Assembly (NCBI GenBank): GCA_051892875.1
Contig: JBJFGR010000070.1
Coordinates: 1 to 12,821, forward strand
Length of the DNA: 12,821 nucleotides
Origin: JBJFGR01 sp051892875
GTDB lineage: Bacteria > Pseudomonadota > Gammaproteobacteria > Enterobacterales > Succinivibrionaceae
Reading direction: 5' to 3'
Translations under genes and position numbers: made by a program
The notes under the pieces: model-generated
The model's database searches: none
The model's input: only the letters and a program-made list of their open reading frames with translations
Told to the model about the DNA's origin: nothing
Shown here: positions 1 to 6,357 of the stretch, in pieces
How positions within the stretch are numbered: position 1 is the first letter of the stretch
How the letters are laid out: every line of letters begins with the position of its first letter

Positions 1-51
1 TATTTTGATAATCTTATGAGTAGATTTTTGGACAAACTAGGAAAGCATTGA
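1..51 (+). CDS. 3' end of an unidentified rightward gene
   Basis: Frame 1 is open from the window edge and ends in TGA at 49-51, encoding a C-terminus that reads YFDNLMSRFLDKLGKH. A U-rich intrinsic terminator begins at the stop codon, which supports this being a true gene end rather than a chance open frame. The gene runs towards flgD (convergent), so it is not part of the flg operon. Only 16 codons are visible, so no family can be named. Confidence 0.5.
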   Translation, partial: YFDNLMSRFLDKLGKH

Positions 52-53
52 CA

Positions 54-84
54 ACGGAGTTATGACAACTTCCGTCTTTTTTTT
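54..84 (+). terminator. Intrinsic terminator for the gene at the left edge
   Basis: The stem ACGGAGTT (54-61) pairs with AACTTCCGT (67-75) with one bulged T and a 5-base loop. Eight T residues follow at 77-84. The T run lies only on the + strand side, so it ends rightward transcription. Leftward transcripts leaving flgD would form the hairpin without a U tract. Confidence 0.75.
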
Positions 85-105
85 GTTTATATTTAAATAG
101 TTACA

Positions 106-780
106 CTAACCTACATTCCTCACTTCTGACATATTCATTGTACCACCGCCTTCAATATTAAGTTTAGCATCACTTACACTATTACCTAATGTAACACTAG
201 CTACTCTACCATATGCATATACAGGAATACTAGTATTTGTACCATCAACCAAACCATTAACAGAATATGTATAATTACCAGACTTTACAATATTTCCATT
301 AGAATCTGTTCCATCCCAAAATAAGTTTATATCACCAGATCCATCACCTAAATCTATTTTATTAACAATTGCACCCGACTGATCAGTTATTGTCAATATC
401 ATATTTGAAACACCGCTATCAGCCTTTATCACAAATTGACTAGATTCACCACCATTAAAATATCCTGTTGAAGATCTCAACTGTACATCTTGTCCTACTA
501 AACTAGAGGCCATTAAAGCAGTTGAAGAAGTAACACTGCTTGATAAAGAACTTGCAGTTTGATTTAATTCAGCCAAGCTTTGAACCATACTTAATTGAGA
601 CATTTGAGACATCATTTGAGTACTATCAGCTGGATTAGTAGGATCTTGATTAGATAATTCAGTTGTTAACAAACTCAAAAAATCTTCTTGATTTAAAGAT
701 GTTTTATGTTCACTATTGCTTACTTTGCCGGTACTAGATGTATCTACCTTACTTAATCCAAGATCTGTGTATATAGACAT
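106..780 (-). CDS. flgD: FlgD, flagellar hook cap / basal-body hook scaffold
   Basis: FlgD caps the growing hook in the extracellular space and is needed for polymerisation of the hook protein FlgE; it is exported by the flagellar type III apparatus. The 224-residue protein has the diagnostic N-terminal motif QEDFLSLL...NQDPTNPAD...TQM (residues 31-57), a helical segment to about residue 80, then a beta-rich part starting with LVGQDVQL (about 94-101) and an Ig-like insert with WDGTDSNGN near 155-163. Length is normal for the family. A strong Shine-Dalgarno (AGGAGGGG) precedes the ATG, and the gene starts 15 bp after flgC, so flgBCD are one transcript. Oddity: the gene after it is convergent, so flgE, which usually follows, is not here. 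Confidence 0.96.
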   Translation of the reverse strand: MSIYTDLGLSKVDTSSTGKVSNSEHKTSLNQEDFLSLLTTELSNQDPTNPADSTQMMSQMSQLSMVQSLAELNQTASSLSSSVTSSTALMASSLVGQDVQLRSSTGYFNGGESSQFVIKADSGVSNMILTITDQSGAIVNKIDLGDGSGDINLFWDGTDSNGNIVKSGNYTYSVNGLVDGTNTSIPVYAYGRVASVTLGNSVSDAKLNIEGGGTMNMSEVRNVG

Positions 781-795
781 AATCTACCCCTCCTA

Positions 796-1221
796 TTAGC
801 TCTTACCCAATTTTAATGTTTGTAATAGCATCTGCTTTGCACTATCAGCTATTTGAACACTTGTTTGATAAGATCTACTTGCACTTACCATATCAGCCAT
901 TTCTTCCACTGGATTTACATTTGGACGGTATACATACCCATCTCTATCAGCTAGCGGATGATTTGGCATATATTCTTTTATAGCATCTAAATTTGATTCA
1001 ATAATATCTGTAACCTGAACCTTTGCAACACTACCATCAGAACTTGTATTTATTGCATCTTCATATAAAGTGGCAAAAACTGGCCGTTTTGCCTTATAGG
1101 TTTCACCAGAACTTGAGGATATACTATCAGCATTAGCTAAATTAGATGCAGTGGTATTTAATCTCAAAGATTGTGCCGACATAGAAGAACCTGCTATATC
1201 TAATACATTAAATAAACTCAT
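796..1221 (-). CDS. flgC: FlgC, flagellar proximal rod protein
   Basis: FlgC polymerises with FlgB and FlgF into the proximal rod of the basal body, crossing the periplasm after export by the flagellar type III system. The 141-residue product has the rod-protein N-terminal helix (residues 1-30, with LRLNTTASNLANA), a short central insertion, and the conserved C-terminal segment NPVEEMADMVSASRSYQTSV followed by a coiled heptad region to residue 138. Length is usual for FlgC. A GAGG ribosome-binding site lies in front of the ATG. flgB ends 23 bp upstream and flgD starts 15 bp downstream, consistent with one operon. Confidence 0.97.
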   Translation of the reverse strand: MSLFNVLDIAGSSMSAQSLRLNTTASNLANADSISSSSGETYKAKRPVFATLYEDAINTSSDGSVAKVQVTDIIESNLDAIKEYMPNHPLADRDGYVYRPNVNPVEEMADMVSASRSYQTSVQIADSAKQMLLQTLKLGKS

Positions 1222-1244
1222 ATTCTATACCTCACATTCCAAGA

Positions 1245-1652
1245 CTATTCACCAGCTATCACCGAACGTAAACCATTTATTTTGCCATTTAAAAACTCTA
1301 ATGTTGTCTGATATTCCAAACTATTTTGAGTATATGCCATACGTTCTGTATTTATATCAACAGTATTTCCATCACCCGTATCTGGTTGAACAGACTGTCT
1401 AAACTTTATTGCATTCAAAAGCGGATTATTATTGCCGAAATTTATATGCCTTGAATTAGTAGTAGCTAATTCCGTGCCAACTGAAATATTATTTCTTGCT
1501 ACTTCTAATGCAGATTTAAAATCTAACTCACGAGCTTTATAACCTGGTGTATCAGCATTAGCAATATTACCAGCTAAAACTTCTGCTCTTTGAGATCTTA
1601 TATTTAATACTTGTTCATGAACTCCGAACATTGAAGAAGCTGAAATACCCAT
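1245..1652 (-). CDS. flgB: FlgB, flagellar proximal rod protein
   Basis: FlgB is a rod subunit close to the MS-ring and is exported through the flagellar type III gate. The 135-residue protein carries the family signature GNIANADTPGYKAR (28-41), the central region with HINFGNNNPL, and a C-terminal helix (YTQNSLEYQTTLEFLNGK) that packs the rod. An AGGAG site precedes the ATG at good spacing. It is the first gene of the flgBCD transcript. A sigma-54-like element lies about 60 bp upstream (1713-1728), so the operon can be transcribed on its own as well as by read-through from cheR. Confidence 0.97.
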   Translation of the reverse strand: MGISASSMFGVHEQVLNIRSQRAEVLAGNIANADTPGYKARELDFKSALEVARNNISVGTELATTNSRHINFGNNNPLLNAIKFRQSVQPDTGDGNTVDINTERMAYTQNSLEYQTTLEFLNGKINGLRSVIAGE

Positions 1653-1712
1653 AATAAACTCCTTGATAAACTAAGACAAATTTATGACATTTTCATTTTA
1701 TATTTTATACAA

Positions 1713-1728
1713 TTCAATAACTATGCCA
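1713..1728 (-). promoter_or_regulatory. Sigma-54-like promoter for flgBCD
   Basis: The - strand reads TGGCATAGTTATTGAA. Compared with the sigma-54 consensus (TGGCA, then TTGCA with 10 bp between the GG and GC dinucleotides) the -24 half is perfect and the spacing is exact, but the -12 half is TTGAA, so the usual GC is GA. It lies about 60 bp upstream of the flgB start, in the 102-bp cheR-flgB gap. Sigma-54 control of flgB operons is established in Vibrio. The -12 mismatch lowers confidence. Confidence 0.5.
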
Positions 1729-1754
1729 TAAATACAATCTTAGATTACAAAAGT

Positions 1755-2606
1755 TTATCTCTTTTTCCTAAAAACCATTCCTGGATTACAACGAACCATT
1801 TCAAAATCGCATTTATCAACAGGCAAATACTCAGAACTACCCAAGAACAAATACCCACCAGGATTTAAAATTTTATAAAAATTTAAAATAATTTGTTGTT
1901 TAACTTCAGGTGAAAAATAAATAAGAACATTTCGACAAAAGATAACATCGAATCTTCCTAATAAAGCATAACTATCCAATAAATTAAATTGTTTAAAAGT
2001 TACTAATTTTCTAACTTCATTCTTTATTCTCATTATATTGGATTTACCATTAACTAATTCAAAAAAAGCCTGTTTTCTTTTTTCTGATAATCCTCTTGTC
2101 AAAGCTAAACCATCATATACTCCATTTCGGCAAATATCTAACATTGTAGGGGATATATCTGTTGCCAAAATATTGACTTTCGATGACGGCACACCTTTTG
2201 GACGAGACTCTTGCTCTAATGTTGCCATTGAAATAGAATACGGCTCTTGGCCTGAAGAACTTGCAGCAGACCATATACGAATAGTCCTATTAGAAGAAAA
2301 TTCGGGATAAATTGTATTAACCAAATAATCAAAAGGATAATTATCACGAAACCATAAAGTTTCATTTGTAGTCATTGCATCTACAACACAAGCATGAAGC
2401 TCTCTATTATTACCATTTACTGTTTTTTCAAGCAAATCATTAAGATTTTCAAAATTATATGTAGCTATAAGACCTGATAATCTACTTCTAACCAAATACT
2501 GTTTATTATCACCTAATACTATTCCACACTTGCGTTGTAAAAACTCACAAAACAGTTCATAATTTTCCTTAGAAATAGAATCCTTCAATAATCCATTAGT
2601 AACCAC
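1755..2606 (-). CDS. cheR: CheR, chemotaxis receptor protein-glutamate methyltransferase
   Basis: CheR transfers a methyl group from S-adenosylmethionine to glutamate side chains of chemoreceptors in the cytoplasm, giving sensory adaptation together with CheB. The 283-residue protein has the N-terminal helical CheR domain (about 10-75) and the catalytic Rossmann domain. Visible motifs are TTNETLWFRD (79-88), the SAM-binding loop WSAASSSGQEPYS (112-124), ATDIS (148-152) and CRNVLIYF (224-231). In the SAM loop, AS replaces the more common GC of WSAGCSTGEEPY; the change is conservative. The start is GTG at 2604-2606, with AAGG about 12 bases upstream. It follows cheV by 118 bp on the same strand, matching the cheV-cheR order in Vibrio. 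Confidence 0.96.
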   Translation of the reverse strand: MVTNGLLKDSISKENYELFCEFLQRKCGIVLGDNKQYLVRSRLSGLIATYNFENLNDLLEKTVNGNNRELHACVVDAMTTNETLWFRDNYPFDYLVNTIYPEFSSNRTIRIWSAASSSGQEPYSISMATLEQESRPKGVPSSKVNILATDISPTMLDICRNGVYDGLALTRGLSEKRKQAFFELVNGKSNIMRIKNEVRKLVTFKQFNLLDSYALLGRFDVIFCRNVLIYFSPEVKQQIILNFYKILNPGGYLFLGSSEYLPVDKCDFEMVRCNPGMVFRKKR

Positions 2607-2678
2607 TTATAAAACCTTATTCACTATTACAACATCATACTTTTGTAATATTATACAATGTTATTATTAATTATTACA

Positions 2679-2703
2679 TAGCGTAGTTGTTAAAACCACG
2701 CTA
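2679..2703. other. Hairpin in the cheV-cheR gap
   Basis: TAGCGT (2679-2684) and ACGCTA (2698-2703) form a 6-bp perfect stem with a 13-base loop, between the cheV stop and the cheR start. Neither side has a clear T run, so it is not a good intrinsic terminator. It could stabilise or attenuate the cheV-cheR message. Confidence 0.3.
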
Positions 2704-2724
2704 AATCTTTATATTAATTACATT

Positions 2725-3678
2725 TTATGAATCGATATCATTAATCGCAGAACGAACAGCATTTGCTAAATCATCAGGATTAAATTTAGCAATAAAATTA
2801 TCAGCCCCTACTTTCTTAACCATTGCTTGATTAAATACACCACTCAATGAAGTGTGTAGTATAACATGCATTTTACATAAGTCTGGATCGTTTCTTATCT
2901 TAGCCGTTAAGGTATAACCATCCATTTCTGGCATTTCAATATCTGATATCAGTAACGAAATTTGTTCAGAAATCGGACCTTTAGCCGACATTTCCTTCAA
3001 CTTATCAAAAGCATCTCGACCATTATTAGCCAAAACAGCTTCTAAACCAATAGCCTTAATAGCTCTTTCAACCTGTTTACGAGCAACAGAAGAATCATCA
3101 GCAACCATTATCTTAGGTTGAGGTTTATTTATATCAACTTGCTTAGCTGCAACTTCTTCTTTTATACCCTCTGCTATCGTCTCACTAACATTTGTGGTTA
3201 TTGGTGAAATTTCGTCTAATATTTTTTCCACATCAAGAATTTCAACCAATTCGCCATCTACTTCAGTAACAGCGGTCAAAAAATTAACCTTTCCAACACC
3301 TTGAGGTGGAGGCATAATTCGACTCCAATCTAGGTTTACAATTCTTTCAACTCCCGCAACTAAAAATCCTTGAACTGATCTATTATATTCGGCAATAATA
3401 ACATATGCTTCATCTAAATTATGAACCATTTTACCGCCTATTGCCAAACCTAAATCTATTACCGATATTGTTTGCCCACGAATATGAGCTACACCTCTAA
3501 CGTATTTATGCAACTTTGGCATACTAGTTAAATGTGGGCATTGCAAAACTTCTCTTACTTTAAATACGTTAATTCCGTAACGCTGTTTTCTACCTTGTAA
3601 GGCAAATAGCAATAACTCTAAGCGGTTCTGACCAACCAACTCTGTTAGCTGATTAACTGAATCTAAAACACTTGCCAT
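2725..3678 (-). CDS. cheV: CheV, chemotaxis coupling protein (CheW-like plus receiver domain)
   Basis: CheV couples chemoreceptors to the CheA kinase like CheW, and its receiver domain tunes this by phosphorylation. The 317-residue protein has a CheW domain (about 18-155, with YGINVFKVREVL and HIRGQTISVIDL) and a C-terminal response-regulator receiver (about 188-312). The receiver keeps the acidic pair D194/D195, the phospho-acceptor D246 in SDIEMPEMDG, T276 and K298, so it looks competent for phosphorylation. A good ribosome-binding site (GGGAGG) precedes the ATG. It is divergent from flgA across 432 bp and upstream of cheR. I see no convincing sigma-54 site in front of it; transcription may start from a sigma-70 or sigma-28 promoter that I cannot place. 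Confidence 0.96.
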   Translation of the reverse strand: MASVLDSVNQLTELVGQNRLELLLFALQGRKQRYGINVFKVREVLQCPHLTSMPKLHKYVRGVAHIRGQTISVIDLGLAIGGKMVHNLDEAYVIIAEYNRSVQGFLVAGVERIVNLDWSRIMPPPQGVGKVNFLTAVTEVDGELVEILDVEKILDEISPITTNVSETIAEGIKEEVAAKQVDINKPQPKIMVADDSSVARKQVERAIKAIGLEAVLANNGRDAFDKLKEMSAKGPISEQISLLISDIEMPEMDGYTLTAKIRNDPDLCKMHVILHTSLSGVFNQAMVKKVGADNFIAKFNPDDLANAVRSAINDIDS

Positions 3679-3786
3679 TAAAACCTCCCATCAATAATCA
3701 AAATTTGCAATAATTAATAAATCATTAACATATAACTCTAATAATGACTAAAATATTTTTTCTTTTAGTAAATCTAGACTTGATTG

Positions 3787-3821
3787 TGTTTCTTAACAAC
3801 TTTTGTACAATAAAAGAAACA
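3787..3821. repeat. Inverted repeat upstream of cheV
   Basis: TGTTTCTT (3787-3794) and AAGAAACA (3814-3821) are perfect inverted arms separated by 19 bp. An 8-bp palindrome TTGTACAA (3803-3810) lies between them, near the centre. It sits about 110-140 bp upstream of the cheV start. It could be a protein-binding site or a leader hairpin. There is no T tract for termination. Confidence 0.35.
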
Positions 3822-3978
3822 AAGCATATCTCGCTACATAAATTATCAAGCATATTTTTTTTAAAAAACAGTAACTAAATAAAAAACTATAAATTTATTA
3901 ACATTTTTTATTTGCAACTTTTTAATTTTGTGAGATATATCTTATCTAAATATTTTTGTTACATTTTGTTTCATTATG

Positions 3979-3992
3979 AATGAACATTCATT
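3979..3992. promoter_or_regulatory. Operator-like palindrome AATGAACATTCATT
   Basis: AATGAA and TTCATT are perfect 6-bp half sites around a CA centre, about 120 bp upstream of flgA and 300 bp upstream of cheV. Size and symmetry resemble sites bound by dimeric helix-turn-helix regulators. In DNA this AT-rich a 12-base symmetry can also occur by chance. Confidence 0.35.
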
Positions 3993-4110
3993 AAATGTAT
4001 GTCCATTATTTATATTATATTGTGAATTCTAACCAATTTTATTTAATAATTTTTGTTTATAATTTAAGAAATAAAACACACTTTTTATACAATTAAGGTA
4101 AAAAATTGAA

Positions 4111-4848
4111 ATGTTCAGAGTTTTTTATTTGCAAAATTTTATCTTTGTAAAGCGAATATTTACAACTATCATATCTCTTTTTTTTGCATATTCTCTTGCA
4201 ATACCGGCTTCTGCATTTGATGAAAATGACGAATACAAAAACCAAATTCTAGAAGAAATTTCAGATTTTATCAATCGTCAATTGGTATTAGAAGATGATG
4301 AAAAAGCAGAGATTATAGTTAATCCCTATTCTAGAAATTATCCAATATGTGAAGGAGAACTTAAATACGCCGTAGCATCTGGAAAAATCAGAAAAAACAA
4401 CTCCATAAAAGTAGAATGTTTAAGTGAAACCACACCATATTCATTCTATGTAACTTCGCGAGTAACTATACAGACACCATTCGTTACAGTAATAAATCCC
4501 GTATCAAAAAAAGACACACTTAGCTCAAGTAATTTAACTATTGCGTATCAGGATAAAACACTAGATAAAGGTACAACTTTTAAAGATATAGAAAAACTTG
4601 ATGGCATAAAAGTTAAAAGAGATTTAAAACCTGGACAACCAATTCATAAAAATCAAATATGTGTTGTTTGCAAAGGAGATGAGGTAATTATTGAAGCTAC
4701 TAATGGAAATTTTAGTATAAAAACCACTGGTGAATCTTTAGAAGATGGTTCTTATAATGAAAAGATTAAAGTTAAAAACTTAAAAAGCGGAAAAATTGTA
4801 AAAGCTGTTGTTGCAGATGTTAATTTAGTTAGAATATTACTAAAATAA
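4111..4848 (+). CDS. flgA: FlgA, P-ring assembly chaperone
   Basis: FlgA is a periplasmic chaperone that helps FlgI assemble into the P-ring around the rod. The 245-residue product begins with a hydrophobic export signal (about residues 14-35, VKRIFTTIIS...AIPASA, cleavage probably before FDEND). An N-terminal domain follows with paired cysteines (C80, C103), and then the SAF domain (about 127-190; NPVSKKDTL, DLKPGQPI) plus the C-terminal beta region with EVIIEATNGN and VKNLKSGKIV typical of FlgA. The first 13 residues before VKR are unusual for a signal peptide, but no better start codon is visible; AAGG lies 13 bases before the ATG. The gene is divergent from cheV, as in Vibrio. Sequence identity to the family looks low outside the C-terminal half. 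Confidence 0.9.
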   Translation: MFRVFYLQNFIFVKRIFTTIISLFFAYSLAIPASAFDENDEYKNQILEEISDFINRQLVLEDDEKAEIIVNPYSRNYPICEGELKYAVASGKIRKNNSIKVECLSETTPYSFYVTSRVTIQTPFVTVINPVSKKDTLSSSNLTIAYQDKTLDKGTTFKDIEKLDGIKVKRDLKPGQPIHKNQICVVCKGDEVIIEATNGNFSIKTTGESLEDGSYNEKIKVKNLKSGKIVKAVVADVNLVRILLK

Positions 4849-4917
4849 ATAAACTCAAGTTTGCCTCTCCGTGCATAGTTGTAGGTAAAAATAAAGAATT
4901 ATGAACCATTATTTTGA

Positions 4918-5280
4918 ACTCTTATCCTTTTATTTTACCTATTAGGAAGATATATTATTTTAGAATCTCCTAACAATTTTGCTGATACGATTAATGTAGG
5001 TATTTATAAAGGAGAAAAAGTAGTTAATACTGATTCATAAGTAGGTTTAAAAACCGAAATTAATGCTATTATCGAAAAATCTAGATGGCCTTTAGAAGGA
5101 AAAACTAGATATCGCGATATTTTAAAAGATCTAATCATAAAAGAAAATGAAAACTCTACTTTTGTATTAAAAATGGCTTTAAATCTCTTAATTTTACGCT
5201 ATACACCATCTAAAACTCCTATCTTTCAGCTGAAACTCATATTTTACACCAACACATATGCACTAGAATCAATTATATAA
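4918..5280 (+). pseudogene. Relic of an unrecognised protein-coding gene
   Basis: The frame opening after a stop at 4915-4917 encodes about 120 codons interrupted once, by TAA at 5038-5040, and ends in TAA at 5278-5280. Fragments such as NVGIYKGEKVVNTDS before the stop and LKTEINAIIEKSRWPLEGK and RYRDILKDL after it look like real protein: mixed polarity, W and R present, and little of the K/N/I/F bias of random AT-rich DNA. There is no start codon or ribosome-binding site at the left, so the 5' end is lost. I do not recognise the family. It lies between flgA and flgM, which are usually adjacent, so it may be the remnant of an insertion. Confidence 0.5.
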
Positions 5281-5311
5281 ATAATTTTCAATAAAATTTT
5301 GCATTTTTTTC

Positions 5312-5338
5312 TAAAGATTTTTTTTCTTTAGTCGCTAA
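5312..5338 (+). promoter_or_regulatory. Sigma-28 (FliA)-type promoter for flgM
   Basis: The -35 region TAAAGATT (5312-5319) matches 7 of 8 bases of the sigma-28 consensus TAAAGTTT. Exactly 15 bp after TAAA comes GTCGCTAA (5331-5338), matching 6 of 8 of GCCGATAA. Transcription would begin near 5345, leaving a leader of about 90 bases before flgM. Sigma-28-dependent transcription of flgM is established in Salmonella, which supports the assignment. Confidence 0.7.
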
Positions 5339-5435
5339 GAGTAAAAATGAAAAAACTAATAAAAACTTAAACATATAATAACGAAAACACATATTCCTAG
5401 AAAGTTATTATTTATACGGAAGAGAGGGTAACAAA

Positions 5436-5774
5436 ATGGCTATTAATGGATTAAATAACAATGTAACAAATACTCAAAATAACATTAACAACACAAATAA
5501 TGTAAATAAAGAAGAGTCAATTGCTAGACTAAATAATAAGCTCACAAATGCCACAGACATAAAAAAAAGTACAGATGCTGTTTCTGTATCAGATGTTGGA
5601 CAAAAATTAAATATAGCTCAAGAGAAGGCTAAAAATTCATCTGGAATTGATGAAAAAAAAGTTGCAAATATTAAAAAAGCTATTGAAAAAGGAACTTTTA
5701 AAATAGATTATGATGCTTTGGCGTCTGAAATTATAAAACAAGAAATAGATTTATCTGATATATATAACAAATAA
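5436..5774 (+). CDS. flgM: FlgM, anti-sigma-28 factor
   Basis: FlgM binds and inhibits the flagellar sigma factor FliA in the cytoplasm; once the hook is finished it is exported through the flagellar channel and late genes are switched on. The 112-residue protein has an asparagine-rich, probably disordered N-terminus (12 Asn in the first 24 residues), suited to export, and the conserved C-terminal sigma-binding region: DAVSVSDVGQKL (47-58), then VANIKKAIEKGTFKIDYDAL (76-95). A strong GAGAGGG site precedes the ATG. A sigma-28-type promoter lies upstream and an intrinsic terminator follows, so it looks monocistronic; the FlgN gene faces it on the other strand. Confidence 0.93.
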   Translation: MAINGLNNNVTNTQNNINNTNNVNKEESIARLNNKLTNATDIKKSTDAVSVSDVGQKLNIAQEKAKNSSGIDEKKVANIKKAIEKGTFKIDYDALASEIIKQEIDLSDIYNK

Positions 5775-5809
5775 TTAATATTAATCCTATAATAAACCTC
5801 TCTATGTAA

Positions 5810-5833
5810 GCCAGAATTTTTTCTGGCATTTTT
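5810..5833 (+). terminator. Intrinsic terminator after flgM
   Basis: GCCAGAA (5810-5816) and TTCTGGC (5821-5827) form a perfect 7-bp stem with a TTTT loop, followed by ATTTTT (5828-5833). It lies 36 bp after the flgM stop. The reverse strand has no T tract after the hairpin, so it serves mainly the rightward transcript. Confidence 0.85.
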
Positions 5834-5876
5834 ATTGGTAGTTACCAATGTCACATTTGTTATGAACAATTCATAA
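5834..5876. repeat. Two further palindromes between flgM and flgN
   Basis: ATTGGTA-GT-TACCAAT (5834-5849) and TTATGAA-CAA-TTCATAA (5860-5876) are perfect inverted repeats directly after the flgM terminator. The first is too tight for a full hairpin without opening the top pairs. Neither carries a T tract on the strand of flgN. They may help separate the convergent flgM and flgN transcripts or act as binding sites. Confidence 0.4.
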
Positions 5877-5894
5877 AATTAATATTTTTTCTTA

Positions 5895-6320
5895 CTAAGC
5901 TTCAAAACTAAAATGTTTTCCACGTAAAGCATTTTGATACCCCTTATTATTATATGTCATGGTATTTCTATCTCTAATTTGCATTAATGATGCTGCTAAT
6001 CGTCTATTAGCCGTTAAATTTAACTCAATTAAACGACCATTTATCGCATTCTTTTTTTTACAATCTTCTAATTTTCCATTTAAAATTTCAACAAACTTAC
6101 GATAATCACCATTTAATCTCTCTTTCTCTGTATGATATTTTATAGCTTGGTCATTCGTTTGAAGAGATAACAACAGTTCGGATTTCTTATGATTTATTTC
6201 TGTCAAATCTAAAGCTTTTCTATGTTTCAACAACAAAAACTCTTCACCCATTACAGTCATTAACTCTTTTAAGATATCATCTTGAGCTTTTAAAATATCA
6301 ATCAATGCTCGTTCAGCCAT
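5895..6320 (-). CDS. flgN: FlgN, export chaperone for hook-filament junction proteins
   Basis: FlgN is a cytoplasmic chaperone that delivers the junction proteins FlgK and FlgL to the flagellar type III export gate. The 141-residue protein is almost wholly alpha-helical with long charged helices. It shows the family features NGRLIELNLTANRRL (94-108) and a C-terminal TYNNKGYQNALRG (122-134), the latter resembling the TYD-x-KG ending of gammaproteobacterial FlgN. A GAGG site lies close to the ATG. It follows flgP by 37 bp on the same strand and faces flgM, whereas flgM and flgN are often co-transcribed. Here it is probably expressed from the flgO promoter. Confidence 0.88.
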   Translation of the reverse strand: MAERALIDILKAQDDILKELMTVMGEEFLLLKHRKALDLTEINHKKSELLLSLQTNDQAIKYHTEKERLNGDYRKFVEILNGKLEDCKKKNAINGRLIELNLTANRRLAASLMQIRDRNTMTYNNKGYQNALRGKHFSFEA

Positions 6321-6357
6321 TTCCTCAACCCTCTTTTTACTAATTATAATATTGTCG

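Larger units (their letters stand above)
3679..4110. other. Divergent cheV/flgA intergenic region
   Basis: 432 bp of very AT-rich DNA with no plausible coding frame. On the flgA side a TATAAT hexamer lies at 4058-4063, 48 bp before the ATG, but the -35 position is poor. GG dinucleotides are nearly absent on the + strand, so no sigma-54 site faces flgA. Two inverted repeats (3787-3821 and 3979-3992) are described separately. The length and symmetry suggest control of both genes, but no promoter can be assigned with confidence. Confidence 0.4.

Noticed and set aside
1151..1402. Open frame on the + strand, 83 codons
   Set aside because: It lies antisense to flgC and flgB, which are certain, and has no ribosome-binding site or recognisable motif.
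2038..2310. Open frame on the + strand, 90 codons
   Set aside because: Antisense to the conserved core of cheR; its open state follows from the CheR codon pattern.
3942..3968. Weak sigma-28-like site facing cheV (CAAA-N15-TTAGATAA on the - strand)
   Set aside because: Only 5 of 8 bases match at -10 and the -35 is imperfect; it lies over 260 bp from cheV. Such matches are frequent in AT-rich DNA.
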